NCBI GenBank assembly: GCA_009829735.1
Contig: CM020619.1
Coordinates: 21,161,366-21,225,365 of the forward strand
Direction: 5' to 3'
Source of the DNA: Pyropia yezoensis
Lineage: Eukaryota; Rhodophyta; Bangiophyceae; Bangiales; Bangiaceae
DNA: 64,000 nt
Shown: positions 36,346 to 47,823 of the stretch, one piece after another
Position numbering within the stretch: the stretch's first letter is position 1
Layout of the letters: each line of letters begins with the position of its first letter
The notes under the pieces: generated by a model
What the model was told of the DNA's origin: nothing
Seen by the model: the letters and a program-made list of their open reading frames with translations, nothing else
The model's database searches: none
Translations under genes and position numbers: made by a program

Positions 36346-36574
36346 CAGTGCGACCCCTCACTTGCCCTGGGGTAGACCAAGGAGGTGGCCCCCCTTCCAG
36401 TGTCCGACAGTTGTCCTGGGATGTTCGGATTTCAGCGATCTGGACGGTATGAGCCAATCAGCGCCCGTCAATCGCCCGAATATGAGCCGCCCGGCCGGGC
36501 CACTTCACGCGTACCCCCCCCTCAGTTGTGCCGATCGGCACAACTGCGGGGCGGCCAAGTGAGGGGTCGCACTG
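36346..36574. mobile_element. 229-bp Tc1/mariner-type MITE
   Basis: Perfect 19-bp terminal inverted repeats CAGTGCGACCCCTCACTTG, flanked on both sides by TA (36344-36345 and 36575-36576), the Tc1/mariner target signature. It carries a perfect 24-bp internal palindrome at 36523-36546. Inserted in the RT/RNase H part of chromovirus 2. No coding capacity. Confidence 0.9.
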
Positions 36575-37856
36575 TAATCGACAGTGGTTCGAGCGAATTG
36601 GCACTTACTCGCCTTGGCGTAAAGCTTGTGTTCTCGTAGCTTGGCCAGGGTTTTTCTCAGGTGCTTGAGATGATCCTCGTAGGTTTCGCTGTAGACCAAA
36701 TTGTCGTCTAAGTAGACGCAGATGAAGTCGTACAGGTAGGGTCTGAACACATCGTTCATCAAGTTCATGAAGACTGCGGGGGCGTTCGTCAGTCCGAAGG
36801 GTAGCACAGTAAACTCGTAGAATCCATACTTGGTCCGGAATGCCGTCAATGGGATGGTGTCAGGGTCCAGCCGGATCTGGTGGTAGCCAGAGCGGAGGTC
36901 AATCTTTGTGAAGTACTTGGCCTTTCGTAGTTGATCAAAGATGTCATCGATACGTGGTAGAGGATATGCATTCTTGATGGTGGCCTTGTTCAATGCTCGG
37001 TAGTCGATGCACATCCGCCAGCCGCCGTCCTTCTTCGCCGCAAGTAGAACGGAGGAGCCCCACGGTGAGACACTTGGCTGGATGAATCCCTTCCGAATCA
37101 GGGTCGCAAGTTGCGTCTTGAGTTCATCGAGTTCCCACTCGGAGAGGCGGTAAATACCGCTGCGACGTGGTTCAGCGTCGTCGGTCAGCTTGATGCTAAA
37201 CTTGTGACTACGCTCGGGAGGGAGTCCGTCCGGGAGCTCAGCCGGGAAGACGTCAGCGTACTCCTTGAGAATCTCTTGGACTTCATTCTTGTCTTCAGCT
37301 TCTCCCATAATGATGGAGTTGATGTCAAAGCTGCTTGAGGGGTATTCAGAATGCAGGTAGATGGCGAAGACAGGGGTCCTTTGGATGAGGTCACGTGCGA
37401 GTCGTTGCCGGCTAATGAGGCCCTCCGGGTTCTTGAGGGAGGCGGTGATAGAAATATTCTTGTGGTTGAACTTAAAGGATATCTTGTTCTTATTGTTGTT
37501 GATCTTGGCGCCCTTGTCATCGCGCCATTTCTTACCGAGGATAACGTCGTACGCACTGAGGTCGCATACGGCGAACCGTAGTCGTTGTTGGTAGAGGCTG
37601 ATGTGAATCTCTAAGGGTTCAATGGTTTCAGCGAGTACATGGGAACGTCGATCGGGCATGTTTGCCGCGAAGTCCGTTTCAGTGGTCTTGACATTCAGGG
37701 TTTTCATGAGGCGCCTGGAGACGACGTTGATGGGAGACCCGTCGTCGAACAGCACCTTAACAACATGGCCATTGACAGAAGCAGTAGAAAGCAGTAGCCC
37801 GAGACGCGGGCCTTCAAAGGGTGACGATCTGTTTTCCGGAACCAAAGGAGCATCTT

Positions 37857-38675
37857 TCATCGTCGTTGACGACGGTAGCTGCTTCGGTTCCGCTGGCCTT
37901 TTGGGCAGTCCTTTGCCAGGTGCCCCTTTTCGCGACAGCAGAGGCAGAGTCCCTCGCGCATACAGCGCTGGCGCTCCTCTGGCGTGAGCTTCTCGACCTT
38001 GATGCTGGAAATGTCCATGGGGACGACACCCGTCGCAGACGGCTTCCCAGAGGTGCTGCTGAGGTTGTTCGTGAAGCGCGAGGCTCCAGCCTTGGCAGCT
38101 TCTACGCGCAGGGCGTCTGTCGTTAGAGGCTCGAGTTCAGTGTAGTTCTTGAGGCACAGTGCCTGCCAGATGTCCCGCTTCAGACCTCGCGTGTAGCGGT
38201 CAATCTTTTCCGCTTCAGTGATGTCTGGGATGTCCAGGACGACGCTCAGGAAAGTCTTGTTAAACGTCCCGACGTCCTTAATCTGTCGCCATGCGTGCAG
38301 CTTGTCCCGTGCCGCCTGCGTCTTGTTCAGGGGACTGAAGCGCCGGATGAGTGCAGCACGGAAGGCGTCCCAGCTCGAAACGTCTGTAGTCTGACTATAG
38401 GTGTGCCACCAGTTGAACGCTTCTCCATCGAGGTAGGTGCAAGCGACACGACACGCTTCGGCGGGTTCACTCAGCCGGACGTAGGAGTCCATGTGGGAGC
38501 ACCAAGCTTCAATGGTCCCGGGTTTGCCAGAGAACAACCCAGGCTTGTTCGGCCGTGCGGGTTTTGCGTTCTCGCGGGCTGCTTTCGCCTTGGTCTCGGC
38601 GAGCTGCTGCTTCGTGTCTTCCAATTCCACCTTGTGTGCCTCGAGCTCGTCACGCATCTGCGTCACAAATGTCAT
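37857..38675 (-). mobile_element. gag region of chromovirus 2
   Basis: Part of the fossil element. Coiled-coil-like N-terminus, a retrotransposon gag domain (WW-type motif FNWWHTY), then a CCHC zinc knuckle ([14 protein letters not shown]) near 37925-37970. It directly precedes pol. Confidence 0.9.
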
Positions 38676-39105
38676 AAGCTGATTTCATGCTTCGACACTG
38701 GGGGCGCCGGACGTCGACCCAGAAGTGACTGGGGTCCCGCCAGCAATACTCGAGGGGTCCGTCGTTTCCAGGAGTTAACTCCCAGAGTTACAATTTCACA
38801 CGACAGAGCGACCTAGACTTACAAGAAACTCCCAGTCGAAGTCCGGATGGATTTGTGAAAGTAATTTGCTCAAGCGACGTAGTTGCGCGCGACAATTGGT
38901 CAAGTGCCGCGGGACCGCGGCGACGAGATCAAGATCGTGCAACACTATTTCGTTAAATCCCATCAAAATCAAATCGGACGAGGGTGCACAATCGGATTTT
39001 CGGTCGGCGTCCGCGCTCGGGCCCGAGTCGGTCTCGTCGGATTCTCACGCGGGGGGGAGATCAGAGGGGGAAAATCGCGCTCTCGCGGTAGATCAATGGG
39101 GGTTG

Positions 39106-39639
39106 TCAATCGGTGCCCCGCGCCAGCTGGCGGTGGTGCGCCTTGCCACGCAAGAGGCTTTCGAGTTGAACCACCGAATCAAATTCAGGCCCACAGGGAT
39201 CGCAGCGTGGGAGAGTGGAAGGGCGATTGACAGTGTTGCGATGCCGACGTGAGTTGCGATGGTCGCGCAACACCGATAGGCTGTTGCACGTCACACCACA
39301 GGGCTTACACTGGTGTGTGCCCAGTGGAATACGGCGGGCCTTGGCGATTCGGCGCTGTTCGCGCTGTTCCACCGCTCGCGCCGTGGTCGGCTTAATGTGC
39401 CCAATCAGCGGTGGGGGCGGCGCGATGAAACGGCGCGTCGGCTTCTTCGGGGGTAGCAGCAGGCGCCGGTTCGTCCGGGCCGCTTTGCCCGCCGAGGCAG
39501 GGCCCTTGCCCTTGCCCGAGAGGGGGGGCTTGGGGGCGGTCCGCCCCAGCAGGGACAGGTGCGGGGGGGCCGCCTGGGTGGAGGTGGAGAAGGCGCCCGC
39601 CGGGGGGCTGCGTGCCCCCGGGTGGTGCTGCCCTCCCAC
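39106..39639 (-). mobile_element. Zinc-finger frame in the leader of chromovirus 2
   Basis: Minus-strand frame, same orientation as gag-pol, lying between the 5' LTR and gag. Pro/Lys-rich start, then one clear C2H2 finger of the U1/matrin type (CKPCGVTCNSLSVLRDH) and a related degenerate one. Either an extra ORF of this lineage or a captured host fragment. The 649-bp TIR element copy B lies at its upstream side. Confidence 0.6.
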
Positions 39640-39725
39640 GGGGCCGCGTGCCGACGGACTGCCGCGTGCCGACGAGCCGCGCGCTGTACCAGAGTCGCGG
39701 ATCGTCGGGGGTGCGCGGGTCGTCG

Positions 39726-40374
39726 GCGCAGTACTGCTTATCCCCTGTCAAGATACAAGCCCGATTTTGGCCAGGTCTCTTGCTTCGTTGTGCAAATTCT
39801 TGCCCTGCTCGAGCACGAAAATGATCAGCTCGAGAACGACTTTTCTTTTCTGATCGAGGGGCTGGGCTGAGGCCAAAGGATCTCCCCCAGGATGACCGAC
39901 ACGACGGCCGCTGTCGGTGTTTTGTCAACCAGTGACAACAGCGGTGGCGCTGCTGTTTGCTGGATAGAGCGTTCCATTGGTCAGAATTGACGCCGTAGAT
40001 GTCGAGCAAGGTGAAGAGATTTTTCCAAGCAGACCCTTGAAAGCTGTCGTCGCGCAGGTTTTTGCTTAACCCGTGCGAGAGATTGCGCGGTTTTTAAACG
40101 CGATTGTATAAACATTGCACCCAGGTGCAGCGATGGTCGGTCGCTTCTTCGCGCTTCACGAGAGTGCTCTCCTGCCTCGTGCGCTTCCGGTCATACCAAG
40201 GGAGGTGGTGACCACCAATCGCCCGAGCTGTTATAGGCAGAAAGCAATAAGAGGGGGGAAAAGCGGTGTCTATGATGCCTTGAGGGGGGGTCAATGCAGG
40301 TTTTATGCAGGTTTTTGCTCGAGAATTTCCCAAAAAAGCAAGAAAAGTTTGACAGGCGATAAGCTGTGCTGCGC
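39726..40374. mobile_element. 649-bp TIR element, copy B (inverted)
   Basis: Same 649-bp length and same TIRs as copy A, in opposite orientation. It is inserted in the leader of chromovirus 2 and flanked on both sides by an 18-bp GGGGGTGCGCGGGTCGTC direct repeat. That repeat may be a local tandem rather than a target duplication, since a further partial copy follows at 40393. Confidence 0.85.
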
Positions 40375-40903
40375 GGGGGTGCGCGGGTCGTCAGGGGTGC
40401 GCGGGTCTCAGGGTTGCCACGTGACGTGGCCACCGTGTTGCGGGCCGTCGTGCCGGAGGATGCCGACGCGGCCGCCACAGCCGAGGAAGAATATTCGGAA
40501 CCTGATTTGGAACTCACTGGGATTCAACAATCGGTTGACCAAAAAGAAAAAGTCCGTGACATCAAGCGCGATGGCAGTGTCAGGGAAATATTCTTTTGGT
40601 GTGATTCGTGGAACCCACTGCGTTCGTATTACAATAGAGGGTTTTTGTGAGATCGTTAGGTGAGAACTTAGTGACCGCAGGCTGTCTGTAAGCCATCGAA
40701 AGCTCGATCTCACCAATGACTGCCAGCACAGTTTTTGTGAGAACGGGTCGGTGACAACCGTATTTGCCGTGACCACTTGGGGGATTGTTCCAGCAACATC
40801 GTTCCAGTCCAAGAGTGGGACGATTTTGCCAATCTGCACGGCAACCTTCTCGCTTGCTCGCCAGCACGCACAACCATCGCTCCTGTTTGGGCAGCCGTTG
40901 CCC

Positions 40904-42040
40904 ATGGTGTCCATCCGTGGACACTCCCTGCAGCGATGGCTCAGCCGTCGCAACAGGGCGAGGAGGTATCTGTTGCTTGGCCACACGATGGGACTGACTT
41001 TGGCGGACATGGGGGCCATCGTGTACGCGTACCGCCGAGCTCAACGGGAGGTGCGTGTCTCCTTGGCTCGGCGGCGACGTGTGCAGGCGGCGACGTTTAA
41101 CCTCAACGCTTTTTCCTCGGTGCAGTCGCTCTCTATGTTTCGTTTTCTTCCGGCCGACGTCGGGCGCTTGGCAAACCTGTTGCATGTTGACGTTGTTTTC
41201 GGCGAGCCCAGCTACCGAGTGACCCCTGTGGAGTGTCTCTGTATTGTTTTGAGACGGCTTGGCTCGCCTGCACGGTGGTCCGACCTGGAGGAGATATTTG
41301 GGCGGAGCGTCCCTGCGTTGTGCACCATTTTTTACGCGACTGTGGAGGTGATCCTCTCCCAGTGGGGTGCGCTCTTGAGTGACTGGCACGGTACTTTAAT
41401 GCGAGAGAGAGCGCCTTTGTATGCAAGTAGGATAGAACAGTCTGGTGCTTTTTTGGACCGTTGTGTTGGCTTCATTGATGGCACTGCTCTCTGTATTCCG
41501 CGGCCAGGTGCGGGTCTGCAGCGGGCTTGCTACAGCGGGCATAAGCGGCGTCACGCCATCAAGTTCCAGAGCGTCCTGACGCCTGACGGGCTGATCTTCC
41601 ACCTGTACGGCCCTGTAGAGGGGCGCCGCCACGACATGACGCTGTACCACGAGTCGGGGCTTGACGCCATCCTGGCCAACGAGCTAGTCATCGACGGGGT
41701 GCAGTTTCACATCTACGGAGATGCCGCCTACTTCTTGCGACCATGGCTGCAGACTGCCTTCCAGGGCATCCTGACTGCCCAAGAAGCAGCGTTCAACGAC
41801 TCCATGAAGGTCCCGCGCACGGCTGTGGAGTGGGGATTCAAAGATGTGAAGCAGACGTGCACCACCCTGGACTACCCGCGGAAATTGAAAATACGAGAAT
41901 CGCCCGTTGGTCAGCTGTACAACGTCGGTGTTCTCTTCTGGAACTTTCGCTGTTGCCTGTACGGTGGGGCGACGTCGACCTTTTTCACGTGCCCCCCCCC
42001 GACTTTGGGCGAGTACCTCGCCTTGGCTGGAGTGCCCTGA
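40904..42040 (+). CDS. PIF/Harbinger transposase (DDE)
   Basis: 378 aa from the ATG at 40904; the frame is open 51 codons further upstream but without an ATG. It catalyses cut-and-paste transposition with the SANT partner. RNase H-fold catalytic residues are visible: D192 (FIDGT), D273 (GDAAYF) and E309 (VEWGF), plus the family GRRHD motif at 241-244. Upstream is a helix-turn-helix-like region (about 105-140: TPVECLCIVLRRLGSP). Length and motifs match full-length family members and no internal stop is seen, so the enzyme could be functional. Third-position GC is lower than in neighbouring host sequence. Confidence 0.93.
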   Translation: MVSIRGHSLQRWLSRRNRARRYLLLGHTMGLTLADMGAIVYAYRRAQREVRVSLARRRRVQAATFNLNAFSSVQSLSMFRFLPADVGRLANLLHVDVVFGEPSYRVTPVECLCIVLRRLGSPARWSDLEEIFGRSVPALCTIFYATVEVILSQWGALLSDWHGTLMRERAPLYASRIEQSGAFLDRCVGFIDGTALCIPRPGAGLQRACYSGHKRRHAIKFQSVLTPDGLIFHLYGPVEGRRHDMTLYHESGLDAILANELVIDGVQFHIYGDAAYFLRPWLQTAFQGILTAQEAAFNDSMKVPRTAVEWGFKDVKQTCTTLDYPRKLKIRESPVGQLYNVGVLFWNFRCCLYGGATSTFFTCPPPTLGEYLALAGVP

Positions 42041-45000
42041 CAGCGGCGCGCGGCGGCTCCCCGACTGTCCCATTCCCCGGTCCCGTACCCCCCCCGCCCT
42101 CCCCCACCGCCTCACGACCGTCCTCCACGCCGGCGCCGACGGCGGGCGCCCACCCGGCGGCCATCGCGTGCCGCATCTGCTGCGGACCCGGCCACCACTC
42201 CCAGGTGGAAGCAGCCGTCTCGGTGGTCGCGACGGGCCAGCGCTCCCGGCGGCTCCCCCCCCAGGTCGGTCACCTGCGAGGGCGGTAAGGTGACCCCCTG
42301 GGATGACGGCGCCACCGCACCCACGCCTACCACCACCGCCGCCGCCGCCTCCGTCACCACCACCGCCACCGGTGCGGCCACTACCACCGCCGGCGCCGGC
42401 GCCGCCGCTGCCACTGCCGGCCCAGCGGATCTGCCGCCCCGACCCCCGTTGCCACCACCACTGTCGCCGCCGCCGCCCCCGCCGCCGCCCCCGCCGCCGC
42501 CGCTGCCTAGGTGCTCGCCGCGCACGCTGCCCCGGTGGACTGTGGGGCGCCTCCCCCCCCCCCCCCCCCCCCCCCCCCTGTGCCACACCTGCCCTCCGAG
42601 CTGTGGAGCACAATCCACGCGGCCGCTCCGTCGGCCGCCACCGCCGCGGCGCTGGGGACGACCTGCCGGCCGCGTGCCGCCGAGGTGCGCGGCGCCGCTA
42701 GCGCGCGCCTCCTCGCCGCCCTGTGGGCGGCGGGGGCCGCCGCCGGCATTGGCGGCGGCACCGGCGCCGGCCGGGGCAGCCCCGCCGCCGCTGCGGGCGT
42801 CGACGCGGGAGTTGCCCCCGCCGCCCCCGCCGCTGCCGCGGCACCAACGTTTTTCGTGGGGGCGCCCGCCAGAGGGAGGTGGCGTGACGACCTGGCCGGC
42901 ACGGCGCGGCTGGCCGGCGCTGGCTCGCCGCCCCTCTTGCCAACGCGCCTGTTTGGCGCCCCCGGCGGCGGTGCCCTCCCCCCGGCCGGCCGCCGGCGCC
43001 CCCGCTGGCGCAGCCGCCCCGCGACCACCCCCGCCGGTGGCTCCGGTGGCGTCTGGGTCGGCGCCCCCGGCGCCCCCCCCATCGTATCTGCCGCGCGCCT
43101 CAGTCCGCCCCGTCGGCCGCCGGCACCGACGCGGACGACGGGGCGACAGACGCGCGCGACGTCCCCGACGGGGACTTGGCCACCGACCGGGGCCACGCGG
43201 CCAGCGCGGTGGCGCTGCTGTTGCAGCCGCTCCCCCGCCTCGCGTCCGTCCGCGACGGGGCGGTGGCGGCGGTGGCGACTGCGGCGCTCGCCGCCGCCGC
43301 GGCGCCAACGAGGGCGGCGCCGCCGTCGCCGTCGGCACGCCTGCCGGCGCTCCTCTACGGCCGCCTTCTCGCCATGCTGGTCGCGTTGGGCGGGTCCCTC
43401 GGCGGCGGCGGCTGCGCGGCGGTGGTCGCCGCGCTGGGCCCCGTCGACGCGGGGGGGAGGGACCTCGGCTGGGGGGGGGGGGGCGCCGAAGCCCCGCGCG
43501 GCGCCGCGGTGGCCGCAGAGGCGTACCTCTCCCTCGCGTGCACTGCCCCTGGTGGTGCTCGTCGCGGCGGCGGCGGCGGCGGCGGCGACACTCTCGCGCT
43601 GGGCCTGGACGCGGCGCTCGGCGGCGGCGGCAGCCAGGGCCTCGGCTGGCCTGCCGTTGGGCGGCTGCTCGCCGCGCTCGTCGGTGCGTTAGAGCTGCTG
43701 CTCGTCGGCAGTCTCGGCGGCGGGGCGGGCGTCGACGGCGGGTCGCCATCGCCGCCATCCCCGGCGGCGGCGGCGGTGAGCGCCGTGCTCGGCTCGCCCC
43801 GCCCCCCCCCGCCGGTGCCGCGGCTGTGCGGCCTCCACCGGTCGGCCGCAATGCTGGTGGGCGCCCTGGACCCCCTCCGCCGGCGGCCGCCGGCGCGGCC
43901 GGGATGGGCCCACCGGCGGGCGCGTCGCCGTCGCCCGCCGCCGTGTGGGCGGCCGGCACGGGCCACTTGGCGGCCGTGTCGGCGGGCCACGCCGACGCGG
44001 GCGTGCGGGCCGTCGCCGCCGACGTGCTCGTCCGCGCCGCGCCGGCGCCGCTGGCGCGGGAGGACGTGCGCGCGGCGGGCGGGCCACCCAACGGCGGCGG
44101 CGGCTGCCGCGACGACGGCTGCACTCCGGCGGTGGCGGTGGTTTGCCAGGCGGCGGTGCTGTCACCGCTCGGCGCTGTCGCGGCCTCGCCGCACGTCGAC
44201 GCGCGGGCGACGGCGGCGGCGGCGGCGCTCGCAGTGTTGCAGATGCGGGGCGGGCCGCCGCGGGGGCACCCGCCGTGGGCGGCGCTGCCGGGCGTGCTGC
44301 TCGCCGTGTCGGGCGCGGCGGTTACGCCGGCTGCGGTGGCGGACGGGGAGGAGGGGGGGGGGGTGACCTGGGGGGGGGGGGGGAACTGGCTCATGGGATC
44401 GGTGGTGCCGCGGCCGGTGGCGTGGGCGGCGCTGGGGGGGGGCGCGGCGGCGAGGGTGGCGGCGGCCGTGCGGCCGATGGCGGCAGCGGCGTCGGCGGCA
44501 GCGGCGTCGGCGGTGGCGGCGATGGCGACGTGGCCGGCGGCAGCAAGGGCGGGATGGCCGTGGCGGCGAGTCGCTCTGCCGCCGCCGGCACCTCCCCCCC
44601 CGGCGTGCAGCTGCTGCTGCCCCACAGCCGGGATACGCCCGCCAAGTAGCAGAAAAACGCGCGGGTGCTCGCGCTGGCGGGCGCTGTCCACGTCCTCCGC
44701 CGCTACCTCCGCACGTTCATTGCGTCGCGGGCGGTGGCGGGGTGCGGGCGGGCGCTCGCCGCCGCTGCTGCTGCGTCGGCCACCGCCGCGGCCGAGGTCG
44801 CCGCCGCGGGCGTCGCGGCGCTGTTTGACCTGCTCGGCGCCGCCGCAAGGCCACGGCCGCGTGCCCCCGCGCGGCTGCCAAGGAGGGGGGCGGGGGGGTC
44901 GCGGGCAGCGCCGCCCCGGCCACTGGCGGATGGGTGGCGGGGCTGTATGGGGCGTCGGCCGCAGACGGCGCTGCCGCAGGCGCGGCCAATGGGGACGCCC

Positions 45001-46890
45001 GCGGCCCCGCGGGGGGCGGATGCCGCCGCGGCTGCGGCGGCGGCGGCGGCGGTTGCGCCTCCCCCCGACGGCGTCGCGGCGGCGGGGGCATGTACTGCGG
45101 GCGCCCCCGCCAGCGCCGTCGAGCAGCTGGCCATCGCGTCGGGCCTGTGGCTCGCGGTGTGGGTGGCGAATAACGGGTGCGTGGCCCGGGTGCGGCGTGC
45201 GACAGCGACGCCGGCACCGGCGCGGCCGCGGCCGGCTGGGAGCTCCTACTCCCCCCCCCGGGGGTGCGCTCGTCTGGCCGCGCCCTCGAGACGCCCGTCC
45301 GCGGCCTCACCGCCGTCCGCCGCGGCCACGGCGGCGCGTTCGGCCCGCGCTACGCGGCCGCGCTCTTTGGCATCCTCCTCAGCATCGCCGCGTCGCCGCC
45401 GCCGCGGCCGCCGGGCGGGAAGACAGGCCACCCCTCGCCGTCGCGGTTCACCCCGTTCACCACCGCCGCCGCGCTGGCCGCCGCGCGGGGGGCGGGGGGG
45501 GGGGGGCGGCGGGGGGGGTGTCGCCCGTGCAGGTGGCCGTCCTCGAGGCGGTGGAGGACCTGGATTTTGGGGGGGGGGACGACGCCGGCTGGCTGGCGCT
45601 CCTCGAACGCCTCCTCGGCCTGCTGTCGGCGGCGGCGGCGGCGGCCGCCGCCGCCCCGCCGGGCACCGGCGGCAGCACAGGAACCGGCACCACGGCGGCG
45701 GCGGCGACGATGCCCCCCGCCGTCACTGTCCGCGTCCTCCACGTGGTGCGGGCGCTCTACGCTGGCGGCCACCTGCCGGCAGCCGTCAAGACGGCCGCCC
45801 TCCCCGCCGACCCACGGGCGCTGACGCCGCTGGCGGCGCCGCCGCCGCCGCCGGGCGGCATCGCCGTGTCGGCGTCGACGCGCACGCTCCTCGTGGCGTC
45901 GCGGGTGGGCCTCGGGCCGGCCGCGCCGGCGGCGTGCTCGGGGGGGCTCGCCGCAGCGGCGACGGCGCAGACATGGTCGGGTTTGCGGGGGGGGGGGAGC
46001 TTGCGGCGGGGGGGGGGGGAGGCTGCCTGGGCGGCGCCCGATGGCGGGGTTGCGGTGCTCGGGGATCGGGGGGGACTGGAGGGGGTGACCCGCTGGGGGG
46101 GGTTGGGGGGGGGGGGGGCGGTCGTGCGGGGGTGACCGCCGACCGGCGGCTGGTGCTGATGGCCGTAGGAAGGGCTCACTCGCCCGCCGGCGGGGTGCCA
46201 GCGGCCACGCCGACGGCAAGGGTGATGGCCTTGGCGCGGTGGTGGGGGCACTCTCCGGCCGTCGGGGTGTCGCCCGCGACGCCGACGCCAAGGGCGACGG
46301 TGTCAGCGTGGTGGTCTGCTCCGCGCGGCGCTGGGGAGGCTCGCTGAAGCGTGGGGGCTCCCGCCGGCGTGAGACGGTAGGAGTCGAGCATACACGCCTG
46401 TGCCCGCCGGTCTCGTGAGAGGGGTGTGATGGGGGTGCACAGAGCTGCCGCCCTTTCCGCTCGCGTTGGTATTTGTGTCTTTTGTCTGGGTGACGTTTAT
46501 TTTCAACAGGGCGCCATCCCCTACCGCCGTAGTGCTTCCCGGGTGGCGTCGCGGCGGAGCGGCACCACCGGCTGGGGGCTTGGCCGCCGATGGCCGCCGG
46601 CACTGGGGCGGTCACAGTGTCTACAGCGCCAGGCGGGGGGGGCGGCGACGGCGGCGGCCGCCGCAGCGGCGACGGCGGGGCCGCCCTCCTGTTGCGCGAC
46701 CGTGGTGACGCTAGCGCCAGGTGGAGGGGGGGGGCGTCGGCGACGGCCGCCGCGGCCGCGTCGGCGGGGCCGCGCCCCACCTGGGCGTCGTGGACGGCGT
46801 GCCGAGGGCGGAACGGCACGCCCTCGTGCTTGACCGACACAATATGTGTCTCCAAGGCAGTGTAAAAATGCAGAGTAGTGCTATCGTCCT
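42041..46890 (+). other. GC-rich coding-like segment inside the Harbinger element, possible captured host gene
   Basis: Very high GC, Ala-rich. The plus strand reads as helical Ala/Leu-rich protein in pieces that move among all three frames, usually at G or C homopolymers. An F-box-like start is visible at about 42585-42690 (LPSELWSTIHAAAPSAA). Later pieces (about 43180-43760, 43920-44340, 44665-44830, 45520-45800) resemble HEAT/ARM-style helices but match no family I can name. Two related 70-80-bp repeats lie at 46150-46350. It could be a captured and decaying host gene, a gene with homopolymer errors, or merely non-coding low-complexity DNA. Confidence 0.35.
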
Positions 46891-47823
46891 TTACTCGCGA
46901 AGCTTTCGGAGTATCTCAGCCAGCACCTCCAAATGCGCATCTCTGTCCTCGCTTTGCACCCTCTCTAAACGGTCTAGGCGCGCCCGCAGCTCTCTGTCGG
47001 CAGCATCGCGGCGAGCGAGCTCGTCCCGACGATATTGGCGCTCCTCCTCGCGCTCCTTCTTTGCCTCCGCAATCTGCGCCTTCTCCCTCTGGTCGCGACG
47101 CGACTCGCTGCGCTCCAGCACCTCAATACAGTCGTCTTCATCGGGGTCCACAACATCCCGTCGACGCCGCTTGCGACTGGATGGCCCGCCCATGCTGGCC
47201 GCCTCCGCCGAATCATCCAGGGCGTCCGCCGCCGCACCACTCCCACCGTCGCCCACCTTGACGCTCTTACCGTGGCGCTCCATCGCCAGCTTGCGTACCA
47301 CCAGTCCGTCGGCCGCCAGCTTCTTGTTCTTCTTGGTCTCCGTGCCCCTCTCCGCGTCCTGCAAGCGCTCCACCTCGTCCATGGCATCCATCATGTCTGC
47401 GAGGATCTTGTCCCTCTCGGACAGCTGCTCCTCCTGGCCCGACTGGCTCGCCTTCTTGTTGTCTGCCGCCGAGAACTGCTTCCGCAGCTGGTTGAAATGG
47501 TCACGCAGGGTCTTTCCCTTAGTGGTAAAAGCCGCCTGGGGATGGACATTGAAGGCGTCCGCGGCTTCCTGAAAGCGCTATGTGCGCGTACCCCGCGCGG
47601 CCACATGGGCGGAGACGCCCAATATGGCCTTCAGGCCAAGGACGTCCTGCGCCTCCGACCAGTGGCGACGCCTCCCCTTGGGCTGAGCGACCTTTCCCCC
47701 TTCAGACTCCTCGTCGGGAGGTGCCGACGCAGACCGCGCCGGACCAGCAACGGACGGTGCGGACGAGGAACACGAAGACCCATTCCGCGCTGGCCGCTGC
47801 CCATGATCCGCGGGGACGTCCAT
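46891..47823 (-). pseudogene. Harbinger SANT/Myb-like partner protein, one internal stop
   Basis: Frame from the ATG at 47823 (MDVPADHGQRPARNG). Harbinger elements use a second Myb/SANT-like protein to bind termini and bring the transposase to the nucleus. Visible: a basic KGRRRHWSEAQDVLGLKA helix beginning the SANT-like trihelix, continuing as RFQEAADAFNVHPQ and LRDHFNQLRKQF; then a nuclear signal (SRKRRRRDV) and a long Arg/Glu-rich coiled coil to the C-terminus. A single in-frame TAG at 47578-47580 sits inside the SANT domain, with the same frame intact on both sides. A splice that would remove it is not evident, so this copy probably needs its partner supplied in trans. Confidence 0.75.

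Larger units (their letters stand above)
33494..37860 (-). mobile_element. pol region of chromovirus 2
   Basis: Part of the fossil element, interrupted by two small DNA transposons. From 5' to 3': a protease-like region with DDGSP (near 37745), RT with YLDD (near 36710), RNase H (about 35050-36200), integrase core (about 33900-34670, YHPQTDGQTE) and a C-terminal chromodomain at about 33510-33670 (LQYLVKWKGC). Confidence 0.9.
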
